Assembly: GCA_949130495.1 (NCBI GenBank)
Contig: OX422221.1
Coordinates: 477,233,159-477,297,158, forward strand
DNA from: Sambucus nigra
Taxonomy: Eukaryota > Streptophyta > Magnoliopsida > Dipsacales > Adoxaceae
Length of the DNA stretch: 64,000 bases
Reading direction: 5' to 3'
Shown: piece after piece, positions 53,697 through 63,555 of the stretch
How positions within the stretch are numbered: position 1 is the first letter of the stretch
How the letters are laid out: every line of letters starts with the position of its first letter
Made by a program: the position numbers and the translations under genes
Notes under the pieces: generated by a model
Databases searched by the model: none
What the model saw: only the letters and a program-made list of their open reading frames with translations
What the model was told of the DNA's origin: nothing

Positions 53697-55140
53697 GCCA
53701 TGTGGGATATTCGATCACTCAGAGGAAGCCAACTTTCAATTGTTTGATTACCTCTTCCTTGACTTTGAGTGACCATTGAGTGCGAAGCTTTCGCAGCTTC
53801 TATTTGATCGACTTACATTCCAGGAGAGTTAGGATCTCGTGCTGAGCTATTTCGGGATTGATGTCGGGCATGTCATTATAGGACCATGCAAAGACATCCA
53901 CAGATTCCTTCAATAGTTCTTCGAATTGCACGTGCTCATGCTCATTAAGGGTGAACCCTAGCCTAATCTTGCGATGTTGTCTATTAGAACCGATATTGAT
54001 AACAATAGTTTCATCCTAATTAATTTGAATGCAGTTATGTTGTTTATTATTAACCTTATTAAGATCGATTAAGAATCGTTTATTTTCAAAATCATCATCA
54101 TCAAGAGTTTGATTAGAATCAAAACAGTTAATGTAATGCACAACAAGATACTCAAAATCCTCATTTATTTCACTTTCAAGAAAAATAGCGTTAAGAACCT
54201 TGTCAAAAAAGGTCTCGATTACGTTGTTATCAGAAAAGGAGGAACAACAATAGATTAAGAGATATGGTAAACCGCAAGGTTAGGTTGCATCTTAGCAGGT
54301 GGGACAGGTATAGCATTCCGGTTGAGAAGAGGATTATCAGAGGCCTTAATCAGAGTGGACGAGTCCGACGATGTAGAGCCCAAATGGATCATATAGAGGG
54401 TTAGCCTCAGTGTTTATAGGTTGAATAAGTCTTCGAAATAACTTTCCTCTAAGACCTCGGCAATGGCTATGACTTTCTCGATGGAAGTTTGCACTTTATG
54501 CTAGCAGTCTTCAGCCTAGGAGTAGTTGTCTTGAAAGAAGATTTCCATTTTCGGCTTCATCTTCTTATCGATGTGGTCATTCCACGATTCAGGAAAGCTA
54601 TAGAAGGGGAAGTTTTCACCCTCCTTGATGAATCTTCCATTCATAGAATCCCTCAAAACAGTCTTAACATCTTCTAAACTCATTTTCAGACGTGGTTGGT
54701 AGAGCGTTCTGAGTTCTTCTGGTGAAGGCTGATAACCCAGACCACATGGGGGAAAGGCCTCTTTTAGGACTATGGGCTCTAATATCCCTTGTTGACGTCA
54801 ACCCAGCCCCAGTTCGAGCGTGAAATGAATATTCTTGAACATTTTTAACACACTAACATTATCGTGAGGGTTGTGTTCTGGACAGACTCGGTCTTTGAAA
54901 TTATCCCCTGCTGGAAGGGGAAGTGGATCAACCCTAAATTCGGAGAAGAGCTTATCATTCGTACCATGCTGTATTTTTAGTATCGGATTGCTGATGCTAG
55001 AATTGTTTATACCATCATCGTCCCCCACAATGTTTATGACTTTCCTCTTGACAAAGAATTTTAACTTCTAACAAAGGGATGAAGATACCCCTCGATTCTA
55101 TGAATCCACAGTTAACCAATATGTAGGATGAAGCACGCTA
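53697..55140 (-). pseudogene. Linker between protease and RT, decayed
   Basis: Coding-like stretches are present (55028-54798: HGTNDKLFSEFRVDP … CPEHNPHDNVSVLKMF) but no enzyme motif. In this lineage a long, poorly conserved spacer separates protease from RT. 53700-54780 is too decayed to read. Confidence 0.5.
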
Positions 55141-56026
55141 GTATGTCAATAACTTAAAACTCAGTGATGGGATTTATAGCGCCAGCCCCCATTGTGAGTG
55201 TTATGGATCCCATCACCTCTCGAAGAGTATTATCATAGGCACGCACCGCGGCGAAAGTAGTAGTAAGGCCACTTAATTTCAACCCCAAGCAATTGAAGCT
55301 TATTAGTGGGCAAACATTGAGGGAAGATTAGTTATCGATGAGTGAGAGTGGGACTATCTTTCCCATCACTTCAATGGAGATGTTTAAGTCATAGTTGTGG
55401 TCAGGGTTGACTTTAATAATTTCCTCTTTGGAGAAGGAAAGGATTCTAGTGGAGGTCAAGGATCCAACCAGGTTTACAGCTTCTTCTGGAGTAATGGAAG
55501 GAGGGACTATGGGCCCAGTGAAAAGCTTTATTAGGGTGTTTTGGTGTAATTAGGAAGATATGAAGAGTCCCCATAAGGTGATATTAGCTTGAGTCTTCTT
55601 GAGTTGGTCGAGGATCTTACTCTCCTCAATGGTCATTTTCGGCATATAAAGTTCCTTAAAAACTCCCTTTTCCTTATTTGTTCGTGATGACTGACGATTC
55701 AAATACTTGTAGTGTCTCCCTGATCTGGTCATGTGGTTTACGGAGGCAGGGAGGAGCAAGTGCCTTGTATCTTCATATATTTTTGGATGAATGGCTACTT
55801 TACCGATTTCCCCCAAAAGGTCTTCGAATGATATCATTCCGCACATGTTGATTACTGAACTGATATTTTCCTGACTTGGCACACCATCTGAGTTATAAAA
55901 TTCGTCCGCCCATCCGGTGGCAATGATGTCTTCTTGCCAAAAGAAATTGATGCATTCCATGACCTCAATGACTTTCTTATATAAATCTTCCCACTCAATG
56001 GGGAGGAGCAGGAGTGAAGGGACCAA
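55141..56026 (-). pseudogene. Tat/Ogre-like protease with upstream gag-pro linker
   Basis: 56026-55550 is the conserved linker (NHMTRSGRHYKYLNRQ … KILDQLKKTQANITLWGLF). Beyond it, in about 55500-55150, the active site can be read as LIDN-stop-SSLNV near 55338-55320: the catalytic Asp remains, but the Gly codon is a stop. Inactive. Confidence 0.7.
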
Positions 56027-56335
56027 CTATCCTTGTTGTTTTAAAGTAGTGAGTAGCTCAAAAATGTTGTAGAACTCGTTGGTTTATCGAAACATGTCTG
56101 CCATGATCTGTACTATGTCATCTAAGCTGACTTCATCAATAGGTACCACCCACTCGTCTAATTCTCGAGCCTATTTTCGGGCTTCTATGAACAAGCCACT
56201 GAATTTTTGACAGTCGATGGTCATTTTGGTGGGCAAATTTATCCCGAACTCCAAGAGTTGGTTCAGAATAATTGGTCACTCCATATCTCTACCTTAGGAT
56301 CGGGTACGGACAGCAATACAAGCCCTTGTGAGAAG

Positions 56336-57764
56336 TTACAGAGCTCGATCGTTGAAACAAATAGAATGTAGGAAAAAATATGGGCAAACTTTGAGCAGTT
56401 TGGGTGAGATTATGGGTATGATGGGTGCTTTACTGGGCACAATTTGGGTAGATGGATCGAATTTCAGGTTATTCTCTAGAAAGATGGCATTTGTGTGGGT
56501 TGGAAGTGGGTTATGAGTGGTGTTGGTCTTAGGATCTTTTGATGGGGCAATGATACCTCGGTCAATCAAGCCTTTAATCATGTTTCTTAGATGGAAGCAT
56601 TGGTCAGTAGTGTGTTCGGCATATTGGTGGAAATCACAATGGGCATCGATCTTGAAGTTCTTTGGAAGTGGGTTTGGTAATGGACGGAGGTCCAAAGGTT
56701 TGCTGAGGTTTCAACTTAACAAGGCTTGGTAGACTTTGGATAAGGGAGCATAAATCTCGGTGTATTCCTTTATGATGGTGTTAGGAGGGCTTTCTAGTAC
56801 CCAAGAAGTAGCAAGCTGGGAAATATTATTGATGGTTGAGATTGTAGCACTGGCAAGCATCTCATACTTTTTGGGAATGAACTGTCATGTCACTTTCTTC
56901 GGCTCGGCTTCTACCTTAGTAATACTTTCTTCAATTTCTACACTTGCTTCCCGGATAGCTCGAAAGTGTGGATAATACTGACCTCACATAGTTGTTCGAA
57001 TATGGGGTAGGAATTTTTTTCTTCACGATGTTGACTTGTTCTTCTTCAGAGGGCCGGTTAGTCATAGTGGCATCTTTCTCTCTCCATCTTGTTATGAAGC
57101 TACTAACAGTTTTTCTAGGGTTCTTCTTGAGAAGCTCTAGATCATGGCAAGTAACCTCTAGATCTTCATTGTACTTGTACTGTGACATGAATTCCCGGGC
57201 GATATCTTCCAAACTACGGATTCTGGATTCTTTTAGGGATAGGAAGCATCGGAGGACGGTGTCCTTCAAAGTCTATTGAAACATCTGGTCTATTATCTCT
57301 TTAGAGGCGCCAAGAAAGGTCATGTCTCGATGATAACTACAAAGGTGAACAATTGGGGGCCCGCTTCCCCCAAAATTTTCGATGGATGACATCTTGAACT
57401 TCTCCGACAACCATACTTTGGGGTAGGGATACTTGTGGGTGTAGTCCATGTAGTTCCCGAATATCCAAACTTGGTTAAATTTCTTGTACAGTAGTCTGAG
57501 GTCTTCCTTGAACTTGTTTAGTTCTTCCTCCTTGGGATCAATGGGTACTGGCAAGTTAGCCCCTGGTTGGGCAAGGTTTGGCATAGGGAGATGAGTTGGT
57601 AGCGGCCCATTAGCAGGTGGGGCATGAGGAACAGGATGATATTCTTCTGGGACCCAAATACGATTGAGATAAACGAGGAAAGTGGACCTAGGGTTCTTCG
57701 AGAATCTGGACCCGATTTCATTGCATCTCATGGACCTCGGTTTGAAGGTTGTCAATCTTAGCAT
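56336..57764 (-). pseudogene. Tat/Ogre-like gag
   Basis: 57764-57273 covers a Pro-rich N-terminal part and the start of the gag domain (WLSEKFKMSSIENFGGSGPP). One stop at about 57270 is followed in the same frame by 57269-56931 (LRCFLSLKESRIRSLEDIAREFMSQYKYNEDL … RKTVSSFITRWREK), the typical retrotransposon gag fold. 56695-56336 carries the Cys/His knuckle variant CDFHQYAEHTTDQCFHLRN used by this lineage. The middle (56930-56700) is frameshifted. Confidence 0.8.
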
Positions 57765-58432
57765 AGAGTTGGACTAGGACTGCCATCAAATCAGGCTATT
57801 TTGCTCCATGAAGAGATGGTGAAGGCAGATTTCAGACTCAGATGGAGTAGTAGAGGAATTGATTGAGCTTCGGGGTGGTTTGACGGAAGGCCGAAGCCAA
57901 CAGGGAGCCAAGCCAAGAATCGGGTATGCAGTTGGCCTAAGAAGGAAAATGATTTGAATTTATTTTTAAAAGACGGAAGAAAGGATTTTTTTTGTATTTT
58001 TTAAAAAGAGGAAGAAAAAAATTGACATTTTTGGTATAAAGGAGGCAAAATATTTTTTTTCATTTTGATATAAGGAGAAAAAAATGTTTTTGGTATTTTT
58101 TATGAAAAGGAGGAAAGATGTTTTTTTGGTATTTTCGTTTTCTTGAGAAAAAAGGTGGAACAAATCGAGGGAAGAATCTCAGCATGATTGCTATTATTAT
58201 TATTATTATGTTTTCACATGTATTAGGTTTTCCTAAATGCAAAAAAAAGGCCAGACAGGACCCGAGCCTGGGAAAATTGGGTTCGAAAAATAAGTAAGAT
58301 ATGGTTTGACTTGTTTCCAAGCTCATGGACAGGGTCTTATTTTGAAAAAAGGCAAAATAGCGTGAAATTTTTTGCGGCAAGCCGACCCAGCATTTCAAAA
58401 GATTTTCGAGTGGTAACCGGCAAACTAAATAT
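57765..58432 (-). other. 5' untranslated leader of the Tat/Ogre-like element
   Basis: Contains a (TTA)n run at about 58190-58208 and a low-complexity AAAAAGGAAAAA-type region (57960-58150) whose open frames are chance. Minus-strand words such as CCGGTTACCACTCGAAAATC next to the PBS are typical of leaders in this lineage. Confidence 0.5.
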
Positions 58433-58455
58433 GAGTACCCTAGCTCTGACGCCTA
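58433..58455 (-). other. Degenerate primer-binding site
   Basis: On the minus strand it reads TAGGCGTCAGAGCTAGGGTACTC, similar to the GGCG…GGGG primer sites of Tat/Ogre-type elements but mutated. It lies about 670 nt before gag. Confidence 0.45.
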
Positions 58456-58941
58456 TATGAGGTTTATCCAATCATTGGTTTAGTGGAAAGGTTCCCCCCT
58501 TTAGCATGACTTTCATGATATACTTCTTAATTTTAAGGGCAATCGATATGTGTGGACAAGCCATTTGATATACCTAAGTGTACGTGAATTGCCTCATTAT
58601 ATACCTCGTGGGGACAGTAAGTGTGAGAGAGAATTCAATATAGTCGACATATGTGAATGAGTTCCCTGCTATATGCCTCCTGTTGTGAGTTCGGTCAAGT
58701 GGTACGATGCGAGGGGAACCGTTCTATAAGGACACAAGTCTCCGATTAAGTCTTAAAGTAGTGTCGGCTCAATTCCGGACAAAAACATTTGAGTCATAGG
58801 ATACTATTCAAGTGTATTCATCCAAGCCTATGATGTGTTAATTGAAGACGTAGCGGCCAAGATTATAAAGCTTCATCATATACCAGGTTTATTGTTCCTC
58901 GTTTCTACGTCAACAACATTGGTTCCAATACTCCTACGGTA
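58456..58941 (-). mobile_element. Remnant of the 5' LTR of the Tat/Ogre-like element
   Basis: Non-coding; interpreted as LTR only from its position upstream of the PBS. Words TGATATACC / TTATATACCTC / CTATATGCCTC recur. It is cut at about 58942 by the copia LTR. Confidence 0.35.
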
Positions 58942-58942
58942 T

Positions 58943-58964
58943 GATATATATATATATATATATA
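58943..58964. repeat. (AT)n microsatellite at the LTR start
   Basis: About ten AT units. They blur the junction between the two elements. Confidence 0.95.
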
Positions 58965-59126
58965 GGAGCTTGGAAATTTATTGGGTGTATTTTATAAAAA
59001 TTTTATAAAATAGTTTTAACGACTTTGTTTTACTCAGAAAATATTTTTTTAAGTACTTTTCATAAAAGTTTTGGGCTTAAATAGAATATTCCATTTTCTG
59101 GTAAGTCGTTCAAAGGAACTGGAATC

Positions 59127-59271
59127 TCGTTCGAACGATATTCCCAGGTCGTTCGAACAAGACTTCTAACGAGATTTCCTTTTTCTCACTGGAACATCGT
59201 TAGTAAATTCGTTCGAACGAGAATGTCGTTCGAACGAGAATGTCGTTCGAACGAGAATGTCATTCGAACGA
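59127..59271. repeat. TCGTTCGAACGA palindromes with a 17-bp tandem array
   Basis: A perfect 12-bp palindrome TCGTTCGAACGA at 59127, 59209, 59226 and 59243, with near copies at 59149 and 59260. From 59209 to 59271 the unit TCGTTCGAACGAGAATG repeats 3.7 times at a period of exactly 17 bp. The surroundings are AT-rich. Confidence 0.95.
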
Positions 59272-60321
59272 CTTTGGCGGGAACAGTTTTTTGGCGGTTT
59301 TTAGCAGTTTTTTCCATGTTCCCACTACTTTTTCCCCACTAACTTTTTGACAAATTTAACTAGTGCGGGAACCACATTTTTGACAAGACTTTTTCATAAC
59401 CTTTTCTTCACTTAGAGTGTTTTAAGAGTTAATTCTTCCAAAGAAAAAGTCCCCTTGATTTTTGTTAAATTGTTTTACTCCTTAGAACAAAATCAAGGTT
59501 TATACACCCATAGTTTATTTATTCCAAGTTTCTTCATATATATCTTTGCTTGGAGTGTTTGGCACCGGGTTTTTCTCTACACCTCAAAGAAGAGAAGTTT
59601 GGGTTTACTTCTACATCCCACAAAGAAGAAGACTTGTTTGTTGTTGCGGCGTTCACACTCGGAGAAAGGCTTCGGGTGCGGGTTGACGGTTGTTCCAAAG
59701 GCCTCATTGGTGGATTCCAAGGTTCCGGTGGATTCTAATATTTTCGACTAGGTGGAGGTAGTTGCAAGAAGACGCGTCAGGGGCTTGGACGGAGTCAAGT
59801 CGAGTTGTGTAAGTCTTCTGTCTTGTAAACATAAAACCATACTTAGTGGACTTAAGGCCAGGGTCGTCCGAGTTTTTTCCCGTTGTGGGTTTTTTCTCGT
59901 ACATCGTGGCGTAGTGGTTGTTTACTTATTTTATCTTTTACAATATCACATTAGATGCATGCTTAGGTAAAAAGATAAAATTGGTATATTTAATTTGGTG
60001 CTAATTTAATTTGGGTAAATATTAATTTAATTCAAGTCATTAATTTTATTTGTTAAAATTTGGTTTGGCCTAATTTGCAAAGATGGATTAATTATTTTGT
60101 TAGGCAAATTTCTAGGACTTCGGTTGAATTAATTTGGTTTAAGTGAAAAATGCATTTCTTGTTTAATTTAATTTCAATTTGAGTTTTGTTTAATTTTAAT
60201 TTGAATGAAATTAAAATTTGTTGTTTGTGTGTGTTGTGTTGAGCCATATTTATTCTGCACTTAAGGAAATTGATTTTTAAAGAGAAAGATTTAAAAATTG
60301 GGGGTCCTATCTTTTTTCAAA

Positions 60322-60334
60322 TTGCTATCAGAGC
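60322..60334 (+). other. Primer-binding site, mutated tRNA-Met type
   Basis: TTGCTATCAGAGC differs by one base from TGGTATCAGAGC, the initiator tRNA-Met primer site used by copia elements. Followed by CGGGGAG. Confidence 0.75.
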
Positions 60335-60485
60335 CGGGGAGCTAATTTATTGCGTCAAAGATCCATTTTTCGGCTTTTATAATTGTTGTGCTCCTTGTAT
60401 TTTTAGGTGGTTCATTTTTTACTCACTCTCATTTTTGTTTCTATCTCTCGATGTGACGTCTTAATGATAATTTTCCATTTCTAAT

Positions 60486-61226
60486 GATAATGAAGTTTTT
60501 GATATTCGAGAGGAATTTAATGGGCTTAATAAGTTTAATGAAAATTTAAGAGAATTAAATATGAGATTTGCAAAAAGAATTAAGTTTCTTGAAAATGAAA
60601 ATTTATGTTTTAAATCTAGAATTGAACTTTTGCAAACCTCGCTATCTCAAAAAGACATTTTTCGTGAAAAGCTCATGGACATAAATTACCATTTTAATAT
60701 TTTAAATATGTCCAAGAAAGAGAGTGATAGTCGAGAAAAGACTCTTAGGGACAAGTTTGCTCATATTGAGGGGGAGCGTGATAACCTTCTAGGTGTTATA
60801 GAAAATTTAAATAAGGAGTCCCGTAAAATTGAGAAGTCTAATTTATTACTTGAGTCCAAAATTTTAAAAATGAAAAATAATTTACAAGACTCGAGTAAAA
60901 GTTGTAATGGTTCTAGCTCATCTTGTTCAAATATCTCCGTTGCTAAAGCTAATACCATTGTTTGTTTTACAGGGTCAACTTTATCCAAGGACTTTAGAAA
61001 AGGTCACACCTTAGGTATCATTCCTCGTGTTTTCACATGCTTTCATTGTGGTAGGAAAGGTCACCTTAGGTCATTTTATTTTGATCTTAAAAGAAGTTCT
61101 AGGAAGTCTATGTCTAGCAGTTCATTAGTTCCCAAATCCCATCATTTTAAATATACATCTATATGGGTTAGGAAATCATTTTTAGACGCACTAGATATTA
61201 GATTTGTTGATTCTCATTTGCTTTAA
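60486..61226 (+). pseudogene. Copia (Sirevirus-like) gag, C-terminal half only
   Basis: Readable from about 60486 and clearly open at 60561-61226 (221 codons). A long coiled coil (ENENLCFKSRIELLQTS … ERDNLLGVIENLNKESRKIE) is followed by a Ser-rich part and the zinc knuckle CFHCGRKGHLRSFYF near 61038-61082, in which the last Cys is Tyr. After it comes YTSIWVRKS, like the segment before protease in Sireviruses. The N-terminal gag domain is missing although the PBS is only 150 nt upstream, so an internal deletion must lie between leader and gag. No protease or later gene follows. Confidence 0.7.
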
Positions 61227-63555
61227 TATGAAACCTCCCTTGCTAAATTTAAAGGTTGAATGTGTTAGTTTTGTTTGCATACTCTAGCTTTTTGTGCTTC
61301 ATATTATATATCATTGTTAGGTGTATGCATGTTTAGTCATTTTCTAGTCATTGCTTTATATTATATCTCATGCTATAATTATGATGATTGTTTATCTTTT
61401 GTATGCATGTTTATCTTTTGGTATATGTTCTCGGTCTAAGTTGGTAAGATAGTATCGTTACAAGTAAGTGTCCTGGCGATTCTTGATTAATGGTTGCACC
61501 ATGTAGGGTATGATGAGAGTTGTGGGCAAATTGAGGTAAGTATATTACGTAAGAAACAATTATGGTTAAGGAGACTTAGGAATGAACTCTGGGTAGTCTT
61601 TTATGTCGGGATTTTAGAAAATATAATGTGTTTTTGAATAGTATCTTTAGTGATGTCGATGATGCAGACCTAGAGGTTTATCGGTTGTAGGCGACGTCCT
61701 GTATCCTGCCAAAACCTTTAGTAGTATTAGTTATGATTTGGTACGTGACTTATGTTCATGGACGTTTAGCAGAAAGATAAGATTGTTATATAAGTGTAAA
61801 GGCTTGTTTTATCCGCTGAAGTAATGTCTAGGTGCGAGGTAATCCTAGTGTGAATGCGATTTAAAGGTATATTAGAGTGTCCGTAGGACTAATTGTGTGT
61901 GGCGTCATTGGTGATAGAAATCGACTTTTATGACCCCTTGAGGTGTTTGATGGTTAAGGTGCAGTATCTGTAGAATCCCATAGACTAGAGTTCTTGCGAG
62001 CGCCTAGTAATCACGATGAGGGTATCGAAAGTTTGTAGACCGCACCTATAATGATAAAAGTATGGACGATGAAATATTATCAAATTTTGGAACTTTTACA
62101 TGAAATGTGTATGGTGTCCTTAGGAGACTAGTTAAGTTCGATGTGAAGAATCATTAGCATCCTAGTAATGATTGTGTTGAGGGTCAGGTGATGATCTCAT
62201 ATTATTGGTCAAGGTTTAGAAGAGTCGTATAGTGTACGTGTCGGGTGTGACTTCCCGAATCGGCACAGATAGGTGGTGCAATCCCTAAGGTAAGTCAAAA
62301 GCTTGTGTCGTTATGAGTGTGATGCTCAGATGTCATGAGATGACTAGTATTGGTGTTTTAACACTCGATTTCGAGGTGTACTAGGAAATGTATTCGAGAT
62401 TTAGGATGATGACGCCGGTGGAGACTTGAAAATGGAAACCAAGGTGGGGTAATATCGGAGAATGATTAGTACATTGGTGTGTGTCGACGGTATGCTAGGA
62501 TTAGTTCTTGGCACGTCCTACCAAGATGGTACGGACTAGGATATGTAGCAATGTGTGGTACTTACTACCCTTAAAATGCCAATGACGGCTGGTGTGCTCG
62601 CCATGTAAATTTAGTTTGGGTAGAATCCAAAAGTAAGATTAGTGGCAATCTCATGTAGTCAAAGGACACGGTGAGGTCAACGCCTCTCTTGAAATGAGTA
62701 ATGCCAATGGGAATTTTGGATTTCGATCATGATATAATAGGGCAGACAGTGACCTAGGTGTAATAAGTTGGTGATGTCATCACCGATAAGTGGACTAGGT
62801 TAGTGTGAACAAGGACGTGAGGAATTCTCCAATTGGATTAGTTCATATGTGCTAAGGATGCAAGGGGTAGGGCCTTAATCCCAAGGAGGAGAATTTGGGC
62901 GTTGACTTCCTAGATAACTACAGGTTCATATGTTGCTTTCGTATTACGAGAATGAATAATTGTGATTTGATTCGTCGCGATTGGTGACCCAAGACAGGAT
63001 ATGTAGCTAGGTTAGTACCCAGTGAGAACGTCTGGAATAAGTGATAACACTTTGAGGATATGGCGTAGGTTCGCTTTTTTAAATCATAGTCTGAAGCGTG
63101 TGGGCGGGATTTTCTCAAAACGGATGCTTGTTCCTTTGGACTCTCGTGCGTCCCTTTCAATTTTGGTAATCGGGGATCGGTATTCTCACGTATGTGGTAA
63201 CTCGAATTGGTACCATGTCGTGGTATGGAGCGGTGGGGCCTAGTAAAGCGCAGTGAACCGGGTGTGGTCAATGCGGCTCGGTAACTGGATCCTCCCTATC
63301 TGAAGTATTCAGATATTGCATAAGCTCTTAGTACGGGTGGTTGCGCTTTCGACCACACAGTTTGCCCGTAGTATTGAAGTTTCTTAGGATTAGTGACCTG
63401 TCGACTAGTCGGCATGGTAGTAGATGGATCTGGTTGTAAATAGAGGGTGATGCCTTGAGATTATTGTATAGTGTTAGAAATCGAGTAAAACTTAGCACAC
63501 GGTGTTGCCTTGCCATAGAGAGTGGAGTTGTGTGAGGCTTAAGTGAGTGCACTAG
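61227..63555. other. Unclassified 2.3-kb stretch
   Basis: No ORF above background on either strand (short frames at 62918-63271 and 63022-63243 overlap on opposite strands), no LTR, PBS or TIR found. From about 61450 it is less AT-rich than its neighbours and has even base use, as in an old non-coding or LTR-like region. A purine-rich CCCAAGGAGGAGAA word occurs at about 62880. It could be a long LTR or leader of an unknown element, or the subterminal flank of the CACTA element's target. Confidence 0.4.
63553..63555. repeat. Possible 3-bp CACTA target duplication (TAG)
   Basis: TAG immediately precedes CACTA at 63556. The partner copy lies outside the window, so it cannot be confirmed. Confidence 0.35.

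Larger units (their letters stand above)
50390..58941 (-). mobile_element. Tat/Ogre-like Ty3 element, old and decayed
   Basis: On the minus strand the order is PBS (58455), gag (57764-56336), protease (about 55500-55150), RT (53686-52970), RNase H (52468-52169) and integrase (51790 to about 50600). RT before integrase identifies Ty3. The RNase H wording (SASNKKGYRIGILLI … NNMIEYEACIIGL) is of the second, archaeal type, so Tat. The plus-strand ORF at 48886-49600 would be its antisense gene. Nearly every domain has stops and frameshifts. The 3' LTR was not identified; 58456-58941 is probably a remnant of the 5' LTR, cut by a copia LTR. Confidence 0.8.
58942..60319 (+). mobile_element. 5' LTR of a copia element (Sirevirus-like), about 1.38 kb
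   Basis: The proposed start is TGATATATAT at 58942, and it ends …TTTTTTCA at 60319, three bases before the PBS. It has a 17-bp tandem array of CGTTCGAACG palindromes (59209-59271) and earlier single copies. The open frames at 59455-59751 and 59550-59738 have no family resemblance. The partner 3' LTR is not in the window, so the left boundary is an estimate. Confidence 0.55.

Noticed and set aside
57966..58398. Minus-strand ORFs of 65 and 112 codons rich in Phe and Lys
   Set aside because: Low-complexity A/G-rich leader of the Tat/Ogre-like element; they carry no gag motif and precede the gag start.
59127..59271. Heat-shock element array
   Set aside because: The TTCGAA core lacks the two-base spacing of alternating GAA/TTC units, so it does not fit the heat-shock factor site.
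59209..59271. CRISPR-like array (regular repeats)
   Set aside because: This is plant nuclear DNA, the period of 17 bp leaves 5-bp spacers that are the same in each unit, and no cas-like gene is present.
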